Positions 16,780-25,708 of a stretch of DNA of 64,000 bases are shown in pieces. Within the stretch, counting starts at the first letter, position 1; each line of letters begins with the position of its first letter. The notes beneath the pieces are model-generated. The model saw only the letters and a list, made by a program, of their open reading frames with translations, did not search any database and had not been told where the DNA came from. The stretch comes from Azospirillum sp. SYSU D00513 (GTDB lineage: Bacteria > Pseudomonadota > Alphaproteobacteria > Azospirillales > Azospirillaceae). The stretch covers positions 1 to 64,000 of the forward strand of contig NZ_JAFIQV010000023.1 in assembly GCF_017356015.1 (NCBI RefSeq). Reading direction: 5' to 3'. The position numbers and the translations under genes were made by a program.

Positions 16780-19700
16780 TCAGCGGGCCCACCAGCCCCG
16801 GCGCGGCTTCGCGGGCGGGGCGTCGTTGGCCTCCGCCGGGTTGGCCGTGCCGGTTTCCGGCTGCGGCGCGGGAGCCGCTTCCGGTGCCGGGGCGGCTTCC
16901 GTGGCCGGCGGCGCCGGCGGAGCGGCCTCAGGCGCGGTCGCAGCGGGCGCGGCCTGCTCGGCGGCCGGTTCAGCAGCCGGTTCGGCGGCCTTGCGGCGGC
17001 GGGGAGCCGCACGCTTCTTCGGCTCGGCCGCGGCGGGCGGCTCGCTGACCGTCGCGGCGGGCGCGGCCTCGGCGGCAGCCGGTTCGGCGGCCTTCCGCTT
17101 GCGGGCGGCCGGACGCTTCTTCGCGGCGGGAGCCTCCTCGGCGGCCGGGACCGGTGCGGCGGGAGCCTCGGCTGCCGGAGCCTCGGCGGCGGTGGCCTCC
17201 TCGGTGGCCTTGCGGCGGCGCGGCGTGCGCTTCTTCGCGGCGGGAGCCTCTTCCGCAGCCGGTGCGGGGGCGGGAGCCTCGGCAGCCGGCGCCTCAGCAG
17301 CCGGCGCCTCAGCAGCCGGTGCTTCCGCAGCCGTCTCCGGTGCCGCCGGAGCCTCGGTGTCGTTCTCCGCCGGATCGACCGGTGCTTCGCCGGTCAGGAT
17401 CCAGTCGAAGTCGATGGGCTCCAAGGCCGGAGCGGGAGCCGCCGGCGCGTCGGCCGCGGCCTCGTCCTGGGACTGCTCGTCGCCCTCGTAGCCGATCTCG
17501 CCCTCGCGCTGGCGGCTGCGGCGGCGTCCGCCACGCTTGCCCCGGCGGCGCTTCTTCCGGCCGTTCTGGTCGCCGTTGTCGGAGGCGAAGTCGCCACCTT
17601 CCTCGTCGCCCTCATCGTCCTCATCCGACTCGTCGGTCTGGTCGCCGTGCGCGTCGAGTTCGGCGTTTTCGAAATCGCCGGGCTGGGAGACCGTGCCTTC
17701 GGACTCCGCGTCTTCCGCGTCGCCGTCCTCGGCTTCGCCGTCGCTCTCGCCGTCGCCGGCTTCCTGGCCGCGGTTCTCGAAATCCTCGCGCTCATGGCGA
17801 CCACGGCGGCGGCGACGGCGGCGGCGACGGCGGTCGCCTTCCGAACCGTTCTCCGCCGGACGCTCGGCACGCTCGGCCTCGGTCGCCTCCGCTTCGGTCT
17901 CGGCTTCCGTTTCCTCGACCTCGTGGATTTCCTCGACCTGGGCAGCCAGGGCGCGCTCGGTCTCGGCCATCACGCGTTCCGTGCTGACGAGCGGGGCATC
18001 GTCGCCCGGGCCGCGGGCGCGCACGCGCTCGATGCGGTGATCGGGCGCGATCAGCGTGTCGTCGGCCTGAACCATCACGCGGAAGCCGTGGCGCTCCTCG
18101 ATCTTGGCCAGCTCGGCGCGCTTCTGGTTGAGGATGTAGAGCGCGATGGAGGTCGCCACATAGACCGTGACCTCGGCGGCGCGCTTGCGGATGCCTTCCT
18201 CCTCGATGCCGCGCAGCACGTGCAGCGCCGCCGACTCGACCGAGCGCACGACGCCGGTGCCGGCGCAATGCACGCAGCGCTCGAAGTTGGTCTCCAGCAG
18301 CGAGGGGCGCAGCCGCTGGCGCGACAGCTCCATCAGGCCGAAGGGGGAGATGCGGCCGAGCTGGATACGCGCCCGGTCATTCTTCATCGCCTCCTTCATG
18401 CGGCGTTCGACCGCCGCGTTGTTCTTCGACTCCTCCATATCGATGAAGTCGATGACGATCAGGCCGGCGAGATCGCGCAGGCGGAGTTGGCGGGCCACCT
18501 CCTCGGCGGCTTCCAGGTTGGTCTTGTAGGCGGTTTCCTCGATGTTCCGTTCGCGCGTCGACTTGCCCGAATTGACGTCGATGGAAACCAGCGCCTCGGT
18601 CGGGTTGATGACGATGTAGCCGCCCGACCGCAGATGGACCACAGGGCTGTGGATGGCGTCGATCTGCGTCTCGACCTGGTAGCGGTGGAACAGCGGGATC
18701 GTCTCGTCCGGATAGAGCTGCACGCGCTTGACGTGGCTCGGCATCAGCATCCGCATGAATTCCTGGGCGGTGCGGTAGCCGGCCTGGCCCTCGACCCAGA
18801 TCTCGTCGATGTCGTTCGAATAGAGATCGCGGATCGAGCGCTTGATGAGGTTCGCCTCTTCATAGATGAGGCAGGGCGCCGAGGATTGCAGCGTCTGCTC
18901 GCGGATGTCGTCCCACAGCCGCAGGAGATATTCGAGATCGCGCTTGATCTCCGGCTGGGAACGTTCCAGACCCGCGGTGCGCAGGATGACCGCCATGCCC
19001 TCGGGGATGTTGAGGTCCGACAGCATCTCCTTCAGGCGCTTGCGGTCGGCGGGATTGGTGATCTTGCGGGAGATCCCGCCGCCGCGCCCGGTGTTGGGCA
19101 TCAGGACGCAATAGCGGCCCGGCAGCGACAGGTAGGTGGTGAGAGCGGCGCCCTTGTTGCCGCGCTCCTCCTTGTTCACCTGCACCAGCATGACCTGCCG
19201 GCGCTTGATCACTTCCTGGATCTTGTAGCTGCGCAGCGGACGCTGGCGGCGGGGCTGAAGCTCCTCGGCCTCGTCGGCCTCGTCGAAGCCCTCGCCATGG
19301 GCGTGCTCGTGATTGTCATGGCCGTGCCGCTCGTCTTCGCCGTTCGGCTCCTCGTGGGCGGCGTCGCCGTTCGGCTCCTCATCCTCGCCGAAGGGGCCGG
19401 GCATGGGCGAGAACTGCTCGACGATCTCTTCGGAGCGCATCGGCTCGGCCATCACGGCGCCGTCGGCGGCGGCCTCGGCGCGGGCTTCGGCCTGCTCTTC
19501 CAGGCGGCGCTCCTCGGCCAGCAGGGCCTCGCGGTCGGCGACCGGAATCCGGTAATAGTCGGGATGGATTTCGGAGAAGGCGAGGAAGCCGTGCCGGTTC
19601 CCGCCATATTCGACGAAGGCCGCCTGCAGGGACGGTTCGACCCGGGTCACCTTCGCGAGATAGATGTTGCCCTTGAGCTGCTTCCGGCTCGCGATCTCGA

Positions 19701-19788
19701 AATCGAGTTCCTCGAGCCTGTTCCCATTGACCACGGCAACCCGGGTTTCTTCCGGGTGCGTGGCGTCCACCAGCATACGCTTGGTCAT
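16780..19788 (-). CDS. rne: Ribonuclease E/G family endoribonuclease (RNase E)
   Basis: RNase E is the main RNA decay and processing endonuclease and scaffold of the degradosome. The protein has 1002 residues. The N-terminal half holds the S1 domain, the 5'-sensor/RNase H and DNase I-like regions with the metal-binding aspartates in LVSIDVNSGKST and LIVIDFIDM, and the zinc link CVHCAGTG. An acidic insertion near 140-180 (GEDEEPNGDAAHEE, HGHDNHEHAHGE) sits within the S1-flanking region. The C-terminal 400 residues are disordered, with a nine-arginine patch, basic RRGKRGGRRR segments and Ala/Pro/Glu repeats. These are probable RNA and partner binding regions. Confidence 0.95.
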   Translation of the reverse strand: MTKRMLVDATHPEETRVAVVNGNRLEELDFEIASRKQLKGNIYLAKVTRVEPSLQAAFVEYGGNRHGFLAFSEIHPDYYRIPVADREALLAEERRLEEQAEARAEAAADGAVMAEPMRSEEIVEQFSPMPGPFGEDEEPNGDAAHEEPNGEDERHGHDNHEHAHGEGFDEADEAEELQPRRQRPLRSYKIQEVIKRRQVMLVQVNKEERGNKGAALTTYLSLPGRYCVLMPNTGRGGGISRKITNPADRKRLKEMLSDLNIPEGMAVILRTAGLERSQPEIKRDLEYLLRLWDDIREQTLQSSAPCLIYEEANLIKRSIRDLYSNDIDEIWVEGQAGYRTAQEFMRMLMPSHVKRVQLYPDETIPLFHRYQVETQIDAIHSPVVHLRSGGYIVINPTEALVSIDVNSGKSTRERNIEETAYKTNLEAAEEVARQLRLRDLAGLIVIDFIDMEESKNNAAVERRMKEAMKNDRARIQLGRISPFGLMELSRQRLRPSLLETNFERCVHCAGTGVVRSVESAALHVLRGIEEEGIRKRAAEVTVYVATSIALYILNQKRAELAKIEERHGFRVMVQADDTLIAPDHRIERVRARGPGDDAPLVSTERVMAETERALAAQVEEIHEVEETEAETEAEATEAERAERPAENGSEGDRRRRRRRRRRGRHEREDFENRGQEAGDGESDGEAEDGDAEDAESEGTVSQPGDFENAELDAHGDQTDESDEDDEGDEEGGDFASDNGDQNGRKKRRRGKRGGRRRSRQREGEIGYEGDEQSQDEAAADAPAAPAPALEPIDFDWILTGEAPVDPAENDTEAPAAPETAAEAPAAEAPAAEAPAAEAPAPAPAAEEAPAAKKRTPRRRKATEEATAAEAPAAEAPAAPVPAAEEAPAAKKRPAARKRKAAEPAAAEAAPAATVSEPPAAAEPKKRAAPRRRKAAEPAAEPAAEQAAPAATAPEAAPPAPPATEAAPAPEAAPAPQPETGTANPAEANDAPPAKPRRGWWAR
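17282..17326. repeat. 15-bp tandem repeat inside rne
   Basis: Three consecutive 15-base units (17282-17296, 17297-17311, 17312-17326), the last diverged, encode AEAPA-type repeats in the disordered tail of RNase E. The copy number could vary between strains. Confidence 0.8.
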
Positions 19789-20142
19789 TCAAATTCCCCT
19801 GACGCCTCCGGGCCGGCCGTGCGACGACAGGCCGCCGGACGCGTCATTGTCTGAGCGAAGCACACGGAACCGGTCCAGACCTCGTCGAACGGCGCTGACG
19901 TGAGCAGCCAGTACAAGGCGGGCGGCGGCATCCGGGTTCCGGCCTTGCGGCCGCAACCAGCTTCGAGGTTTCGTCCACCCCACCGGCACGCCCAAGGCGC
20001 CTTCTCCCGGAACGCGGCCGCGTTTGTGATGCCCGGCCGTGCCCATTCCGTGTGCGGCGCCGCAGCGAGCTGTGAAGGGCTTCCGTGGGTGACAGGGAAG
20101 GCCCGGACAGGGCGCTGTCGGGGTGCGGTATGTCGCATCGCT

Positions 20143-20171
20143 ACCATAGACAAGAGACAAGCCTTCCACAA
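20143..20171 (-). promoter_or_regulatory. Candidate rne promoter
   Basis: On the minus strand, TTGTGG (20171-20166) and TATGGT (20148-20143) are separated by exactly 17 bases. Each matches only part of the sigma70 consensus. A start near 20136 would leave a leader of about 350 bases. Confidence 0.4.
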
Positions 20172-20301
20172 CGGGTGAAATAAAACGGGGTGCCCGGAGG
20201 TCTTTTTCGGAAAGGCGGCGGAACCTCAGCGGAGCCGCCGACGGACTGTTGCACGGAAGGCACCGCCGGGGGCGAACTCGGGGCCGGCTCAACCTTGTCC
20301 G

Positions 20302-20331
20302 TTGATCGCCTTGAATCCGCGAAGCTATAGG
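20302..20331 (+). promoter_or_regulatory. Candidate promoter for the amidase gene
   Basis: TTGATC at 20302-20307 and TATAGG at 20326-20331 are spaced by 18 bases. They lie about 40 bases upstream of the amidase ATG at 20370. Confidence 0.4.
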
Positions 20332-20369
20332 TGGAGGCTGTTTTCCGGTGTTGCGTCGTAGGTGAAACC

Positions 20370-21755
20370 ATGCCCCGAAGGCTCGCGATGACCGTCGCAC
20401 TGCTCGGCGTCCTGTTCGGGGCGGGCTTCGGCATGTTCGGATTCGCCCCCGGATTCGGCCCGTCCGCCGCCCGGGCGCAGGCCACGGCCGCACTTCCGCT
20501 CGCCGCGCCGAAGCCAAGCGTGCTGGGCGCGCGGCTGGGCATCCATCCCGACAAGACCCGATTCGTCCTGGAATTGAGCGAATCGGTGCCCTTCACGGTG
20601 GCGGTGCTGAGCGATCCCTACCGCGTCGTCGTGGACCTGCCGGACATGGCTTGGCCCGGCTCGGCGCCGGTCTATGGCGGCAAGGGGCTGATCAAGCGCT
20701 ACGCCTTCAACGCTTCCGAGTTGGGAGGGCGGCGGCTCGTCCTGGAGACCGACGGTCCGGTGCGGGTGCGCGAGGCCTTCCTTCTGCCGCCGAAGGAGGG
20801 ATACGGGCCGCGTTTCGTCCTCGACGTCGAACGGGGAAGCCGGTCGGATGTTCGGCCGGCTCCGGCCAGCCCCGCCAGCCCGGCCACTCTGCCCTCCGCC
20901 AATCTGCCGGCGCCCAAGCCTGCGGTGCCGTCCGCGCCGCGGGCGGTTCCCGCCCCGTTGGAGACGGAGACCGCTTCCCGGGTGGACGTGACGCCGGTCG
21001 CCGCCATGACGGTGCCGGTGCCGCCGGTCAGCCCGTTGCGGACGCAACGCTCCGCAGGCAAGCCGCTGATCGTCATTGATCCGGGTCATGGCGGCGCCGA
21101 TCCGGGCGCCGTCGGCGTCGGGGGCGTCTTCGAGAAGGAAATCACGCTGGCGATGGCGCGCGAGCTGAAGCGCCAGCTCGAGGCGACGGGGCGCTACAGG
21201 GCGTTGCTGACCCGGGACAAGGACGTCTTCGTCCGGCTGCGCGACCGCGTCACCGTCGCCCGCGAGGCCGATGCGGACCTGTTCGTGTCGCTGCACGCCG
21301 ACAGCATCGGATCGACCAACGTGCGCGGCCTTTCGATCTACACCCTTTCCGACAAGGCATCGGACCGCGAGGCCGAGATGCTCGCCGCCAAGGAAAACCG
21401 CGCCGACGCCATCGCCGGGCTCAACCTCGTGGCGGAGAACGACCAGGTGGTCAGCATCCTGATCGATCTCGCCCAGCGCGACACTATGAACCAGTCCAAG
21501 CGCTTCGCCAGCATGGCCCTGCAGAGCCTGAAGAAGGCGGTGACGCTGCTGCCGACCAACCCGCACCGCCAGGCCGGCTTCGCCGTGCTGACGGCGCCGG
21601 ACGTTCCGTCGGTGCTGGTCGAGATGGGTTACCTGTCGAGCAGCAAGGACACCGACCTCCTGACCTCGCCGGACTACCGGCGGCGGATGGGTGCCGCCCT
21701 GATCAAGGGCGTCGATTCCTATTTCAAATGGCTGGACGGCGCCCGCCGTTCCTGA
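20370..21755 (+). CDS. N-acetylmuramoyl-L-alanine amidase (AmiC-type)
   Basis: This periplasmic zinc amidase cleaves the glycan-peptide bond to split septal peptidoglycan. The protein has 461 residues: a signal peptide (about 1-36, ending ARA-Q), an AMIN domain (about 48-165) for envelope localisation, a Pro/Ala-rich linker, and an Amidase_3 domain (about 228-458). Zinc and catalytic residues are visible in VIDPGHGGADPGA, the Glu of EKEITLAMARELK, SLHADS, and the Glu of VLVEMGYLSS. The ATG at 20370 is preceded by AGGTGAAACC and starts the signal peptide. PBP1A lies immediately downstream, a common alphaproteobacterial order. Confidence 0.95.
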   Translation: MPRRLAMTVALLGVLFGAGFGMFGFAPGFGPSAARAQATAALPLAAPKPSVLGARLGIHPDKTRFVLELSESVPFTVAVLSDPYRVVVDLPDMAWPGSAPVYGGKGLIKRYAFNASELGGRRLVLETDGPVRVREAFLLPPKEGYGPRFVLDVERGSRSDVRPAPASPASPATLPSANLPAPKPAVPSAPRAVPAPLETETASRVDVTPVAAMTVPVPPVSPLRTQRSAGKPLIVIDPGHGGADPGAVGVGGVFEKEITLAMARELKRQLEATGRYRALLTRDKDVFVRLRDRVTVAREADADLFVSLHADSIGSTNVRGLSIYTLSDKASDREAEMLAAKENRADAIAGLNLVAENDQVVSILIDLAQRDTMNQSKRFASMALQSLKKAVTLLPTNPHRQAGFAVLTAPDVPSVLVEMGYLSSSKDTDLLTSPDYRRRMGAALIKGVDSYFKWLDGARRS

Positions 21756-21980
21756 CCGGGAGAGGCGCGCCAGTTTGCGCATGACGCCAAGCTGCGTGAT
21801 GCCCCCGCCCTGGCCGGAGCCGGCGGCCTGCGCTCCCCGCGCCTTTGCGCCGTCACAATTTGCTGACATGCCTGCTTGGGGGTCGGCGTGCCCCGGTCCT
21901 TGCGTGTAGGATGGCCCCCGCCCGACCGCTGCGCTCCCGCGTTACGGTCGGGGGCCGCCTCGCTTCATGTGGGATTCGTC

Positions 21981-24575
21981 ATGCGTTTTCTTCTGTCCGC
22001 CGTGATGGCATTGGTCACGCTGGCCCTGGTCGGGGCCGGCTTCGGCGTCTATCTGCTTGACCATTACAACCACGATCTGCCGGACTACACAAAGCTCGCC
22101 ACTTACGAACCGCCCGTGACCACGCGCGTGCATGCCGGCGACGGCCGCCTGCTGGCGGAGTTCGCGTCCGAAAAGCGCGTCTTCGTGCCGATCACGGCCA
22201 TTCCGAAGCGGGTGACCAACGCCTTCCTCGCCGCCGAGGACAAGAACTTCTACGAGCACCGCGGCATCGACCCCATCGGCCTGATCCGCGCCGTCGTGAC
22301 CAACGTGGAGAATCTCGGCCGTGACCGGCGGCCTGTGGGTGCTTCGACCATCACGCAGCAGGTCGCCAAGAACATGCTGCTGACCAACGAGGTGTCCTTC
22401 GCCCGCAAGATCAAGGAAGCCATCCTCGCCGTCCGCATCGAGCGCGCCTTCACCAAGGACCGCATCCTCGAGCTGTACCTGAACGAGATCTTCCTGGGCT
22501 TCCGGTCCTACGGCGTGGCGGCGGCGGCGCTGAATTATTTCAACAAGGGTCTGGACGAGCTGACCATAGAGGAGGCCGCCTATCTGGCGGCCCTGCCGAA
22601 GGCGCCCAGCAACTACCATCCGGAACGGCAGCGCGATGCGGCGGTGGCCCGCCGCAACTGGGTCATCGGCCGCATGGCCGAGGACGGCCACATCACGCCG
22701 GAGGAGGCCCGCGAGGCGCAAGCCAAGCCGCTGACGGTGCGCCAGCGCGACGAGACGCAATACGTCACCTCCGAATATTTCGCCGAGGAAATCCGGCGCG
22801 AACTGGTGAAGCTGTACGGCGAGGAGGCCCTGTACGAGGGCGGCCTGTCCGTGCGCGCCTCGATGGACCCGGCGCTCCAGGCGGCGGCGAACAAGGCGTT
22901 GCGCAACGGGCTCATCGAGTATGACCGCCGCCACGGCTACCGTGGGCCGGTCACCCGGATGGAGGGGTTCGACGGATGGGCCAAGGCGCTCGCCGCCATT
23001 CCGGTCCCGCCGGGTTCCGAAGGCTGGCGGCTCGCCGTCGTGCTGAAGGACGACGCGGCCGACGCGCTGGAGATCGGCTTCGCCGACGGCACGCGCGGCC
23101 GCATTCCGCTGGCCGAACTGCGCTGGGCCCAGGCTCAGCGCGAGAACGGGTCGCTCGGGCCGGCCATCCGCCGTCCGTCCGACGCCGCCAAGCTCGGCGA
23201 CGTGGTGCTGGTCGAGGCGGTCGAGAAGGACGGGCAGGGCAAGGCCTACCCGCCGGCCAGCTTCGGGCTGCGCCAGGTTCCGGCGGTGCAGGGCGGCCTG
23301 ATGGCGATGGACCCGCACACGGGCCGCGTGCTCGCGATGGTGGGCGGCTTCTCCCCGGCCATGAGTTCCTTCAACCGCGCCACCCAGGCGATGCGGCAGC
23401 CGGGCTCCTCCTTCAAGCCCTTCGTCTATCTGACCGCACTCGACCAGGGCTTCACCCCGTCGTCGCTGGTCCAGGACGCGCCGTTCGAGTTCGACCCCGG
23501 CCCCGGCCAGCCGGTCTGGCGGCCCGCGAACTACAGCGGCCAGTTCTATGGGCCGACGCCCCTTCGCGTGGGCATCGAGAAGTCTCGGAACGTCATGACG
23601 GTGCGCCTTGCCCAGTCCATCGGCATGGACAAGGTGAAGGCCTACGCCGAGCGCTTCGGCATCGTCGACAACCTTCAGCCCTACCTGCCCATGTCGCTTG
23701 GCGCCGGCGAGACGACGGTGATGCGCATGACCGCCGCCTACGCCATGCTGGCCAACGGCGGCAAGAAGATCACGCCGACCTTCGTCGACCGCGTCCAGGA
23801 CCGCACCGGAAAGACCATCTTCCGCCACGACAACCGCCCCTGCGACGGCTGCCGCGACGTGGAGTGGTCGCCGTCCGCCGCCGTCCCGGCCGTGCCCGAC
23901 ACGCGCGAGCAGATCGCCGACCCGCGCACCGTCTATCAGATCGTCTCCATGCTGGAGGGGGTGGTCCAGCGGGGCACCGCGGCCAAGCTGGCGGCGCTGG
24001 GCAAGCCGCTGGCCGGCAAGACGGGGACGACCAACGACTCGATGGACGCCTGGTTCGTCGGCTTCTCGCCGGACCTCGTGGTGGGCACCTACATCGGCTT
24101 CGACCAGCCGCGGACCCTCGGCGCCAAGGAGACCGGCACCTCGGCCGCCCTGCCGGTGTTCCAGGACGTGATGGAGGTCGCGCTCAAGGACAAGCCGGCC
24201 ACGCCCTTCCGCGTGCCGCGTGGCCTGCGTCTCGTCCGGGTCAACCCGGCGAACGGCCAGCTGGCCCAGCCCGGCGAGAAGGCGATCTGGGAGGCCTTCC
24301 TGCCCGGCACCGAGCCGAACCCCGACCGGCCGCCGGCCGTGCTCGACGGTTCGGGCCAGATGGGCGGAACCGGGGCGTGGAGCGGCACGGCGGTGCCCGG
24401 GGAAACCTACGGTGTCGGGTACGAGCAGCCGCAGGAGTTCGGAACGCCCCCGGCCTTCGGTGCCCCTCCGGCCTTCGGAACGGCACCGTCCTTCGGCGCC
24501 GCCACGGGCGGAACAGCTCCCCCGGCGGGCGGCGCGCCGCCTGCGGCGGCACTGGGCTCCGGCGGTCTCTACTGA
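21981..24575 (+). CDS. mrcA: Penicillin-binding protein 1A
   Basis: This bifunctional class A PBP polymerises glycan and cross-links peptides at the inner membrane. The protein has 864 residues: an N-terminal anchor helix (about 3-25), a GT51 glycosyltransferase (AAEDKNFYEHRGID, VGASTITQQVAKNMLL), an OB-type insertion, and the transpeptidase. The active-site serine is in QPGSSFKPF (SxxK), the second motif is SRN in KSRNVM, and the third is KTGTTND. The last 80 residues are Pro/Gly/Ala-rich with PPAFG-like repeats and probably disordered. The ATG at 21981 is the one that begins the anchor helix. Confidence 0.96.
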   Translation: MRFLLSAVMALVTLALVGAGFGVYLLDHYNHDLPDYTKLATYEPPVTTRVHAGDGRLLAEFASEKRVFVPITAIPKRVTNAFLAAEDKNFYEHRGIDPIGLIRAVVTNVENLGRDRRPVGASTITQQVAKNMLLTNEVSFARKIKEAILAVRIERAFTKDRILELYLNEIFLGFRSYGVAAAALNYFNKGLDELTIEEAAYLAALPKAPSNYHPERQRDAAVARRNWVIGRMAEDGHITPEEAREAQAKPLTVRQRDETQYVTSEYFAEEIRRELVKLYGEEALYEGGLSVRASMDPALQAAANKALRNGLIEYDRRHGYRGPVTRMEGFDGWAKALAAIPVPPGSEGWRLAVVLKDDAADALEIGFADGTRGRIPLAELRWAQAQRENGSLGPAIRRPSDAAKLGDVVLVEAVEKDGQGKAYPPASFGLRQVPAVQGGLMAMDPHTGRVLAMVGGFSPAMSSFNRATQAMRQPGSSFKPFVYLTALDQGFTPSSLVQDAPFEFDPGPGQPVWRPANYSGQFYGPTPLRVGIEKSRNVMTVRLAQSIGMDKVKAYAERFGIVDNLQPYLPMSLGAGETTVMRMTAAYAMLANGGKKITPTFVDRVQDRTGKTIFRHDNRPCDGCRDVEWSPSAAVPAVPDTREQIADPRTVYQIVSMLEGVVQRGTAAKLAALGKPLAGKTGTTNDSMDAWFVGFSPDLVVGTYIGFDQPRTLGAKETGTSAALPVFQDVMEVALKDKPATPFRVPRGLRLVRVNPANGQLAQPGEKAIWEAFLPGTEPNPDRPPAVLDGSGQMGGTGAWSGTAVPGETYGVGYEQPQEFGTPPAFGAPPAFGTAPSFGAATGGTAPPAGGAPPAAALGSGGLY

Positions 24576-24610
24576 TTCACCGCCCCGTACAGCGGGAATC
24601 CGGACAAGGA

Positions 24611-24646
24611 AAAACCCCTTCTTCCGCGAGGAAGAAGGGGTTGTTT
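24611..24646 (+). terminator. Intrinsic terminator after mrcA
   Basis: A 13-bp stem (24613-24625 with 24630-24642) has a GCGA loop and is followed by TTGTTT. It lies between converging mrcA and the SGNH gene. The A-rich left side could serve the opposite strand. Confidence 0.85.
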
Positions 24647-24670
24647 GTCAGGGCCGGAACCCGGAATTGG

Positions 24671-25660
24671 TCAGGGCTGAGCGGAAACGGTCTGGGTCAC
24701 GCTTCCCGTTCCGCCGTTGCCGAGCTGGGCAATGGCGTCCATCGGGCAGTTGCCGAGCGGGCGCAGCTCGTTCTCGATCTTGTGGAACATGTCCTGCACG
24801 CCCTCGGCGTTCACATGCAGCGGGTCCATGAAGTTCTGGTCTCCCTTGACCACCCGGCGGGCGTCGATCACGGCGACCTCCGGCGGCAGACGGCGCTTGA
24901 GGTCGTCGAAGAACTCCTCGAAGTTGCTGACCTTCTGGATGTAGCCGGGATAGTAGGGGGTGATGACGACGGCGACCTTCGTGCCGTGCTCGTGCGCGGT
25001 GCGGATGATGCTGTTCAGCGCGTCCCAGTTCGGCTGGAAGCCCTCCATCTTCTCCATGGGCAGGCGGTCGATGTCCCGCCGCTGCACGTCGGAGATGGTG
25101 CCGTGCAGCGTGCGGTCGTCCTTCTTCCCACGCAGCATGTCGAAGCCCATCCGGATCGTCTGGTTGTTGTTGAAGATCAGGAGATTGAAGGCCTGGTTCC
25201 CGGCCCACATGGAGAAATCGGCCTGGCGGATGAAGCCGTCCACCCGCGGGGAGTAGTAGCTCAGCAGCGGCAGGTCGGCGAGCGCCATGGGCTCATCGAC
25301 CACGCTGGTGGGCTCCAGGACCAGCAGGCGCGGTGCGCCGTGCCGCTCCACATAGTCCTGGAACAGCAGGTTGGACACCGTCGTCGGCGCGCCGCCCATC
25401 CCGAGGTTGACCGCGCTCCAGCAGGTCATCTCCTGGACGGCCGAGGTCGGGAAGTGGTTGTCGGCGCGGGAGTTGCCGAGGATCAGCACGTCCGCGGCCT
25501 GGACCCCAGCTTCGCCGCCGGCGGACTGATCGGGCTTGTAGATGGACAGGAAGCGATCCCCCGACTGCAGGAACGCCGCGCCCAGTGAGGACGCCAGCAC
25601 GCGGTCCATTGTGACGACCATGGCGAGGATCAAGCCCAGGGAAGCGAGGAGGCGGATCAT
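24671..25660 (-). CDS. SGNH/GDSL-like hydrolase-fold protein, partner of an MBOAT acyltransferase
   Basis: The 329-residue protein has an N-terminal signal anchor (about 3-24). The block VLILGNSRADNHF carries the nucleophile serine in a GNSR motif, and DPLHVNAEG near the C-terminus supplies the Asp and His of the catalytic triad. This arrangement resembles the periplasmic acetyltransferases that work with membrane-bound O-acyltransferases (AlgX/AlgJ or DltD style). The MBOAT gene lies 48 bases upstream on the same strand. I infer that the pair O-acylates a surface polysaccharide. The carbohydrate is unknown, and no polysaccharide biosynthesis genes are adjacent. Confidence 0.8.
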   Translation of the reverse strand: MIRLLASLGLILAMVVTMDRVLASSLGAAFLQSGDRFLSIYKPDQSAGGEAGVQAADVLILGNSRADNHFPTSAVQEMTCWSAVNLGMGGAPTTVSNLLFQDYVERHGAPRLLVLEPTSVVDEPMALADLPLLSYYSPRVDGFIRQADFSMWAGNQAFNLLIFNNNQTIRMGFDMLRGKKDDRTLHGTISDVQRRDIDRLPMEKMEGFQPNWDALNSIIRTAHEHGTKVAVVITPYYPGYIQKVSNFEEFFDDLKRRLPPEVAVIDARRVVKGDQNFMDPLHVNAEGVQDMFHKIENELRPLGNCPMDAIAQLGNGGTGSVTQTVSAQP

Positions 25661-25708
25661 GCGGGTTGCTCCATGCGGACCGGTCCCTCTCGGACCGGCG
25701 TTGGGGGG

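Larger units (their letters stand above)
19789..20369. other. Intergenic region between divergent rne and the amidase gene
   Basis: A 581-base gap with no convincing gene. It contains a candidate minus-strand promoter at 20143-20171, which would give rne a leader of about 350 bases, and a candidate plus-strand promoter at 20302-20331 for the amidase gene. The leader is GC-rich and should be highly structured. Confidence 0.5.

Noticed and set aside
16690..19854. Long plus-strand open frame opposite rne
   Set aside because: It is the antisense of rne, with Gly/Arg repeats mirroring the Ala/Pro tail; no domain.
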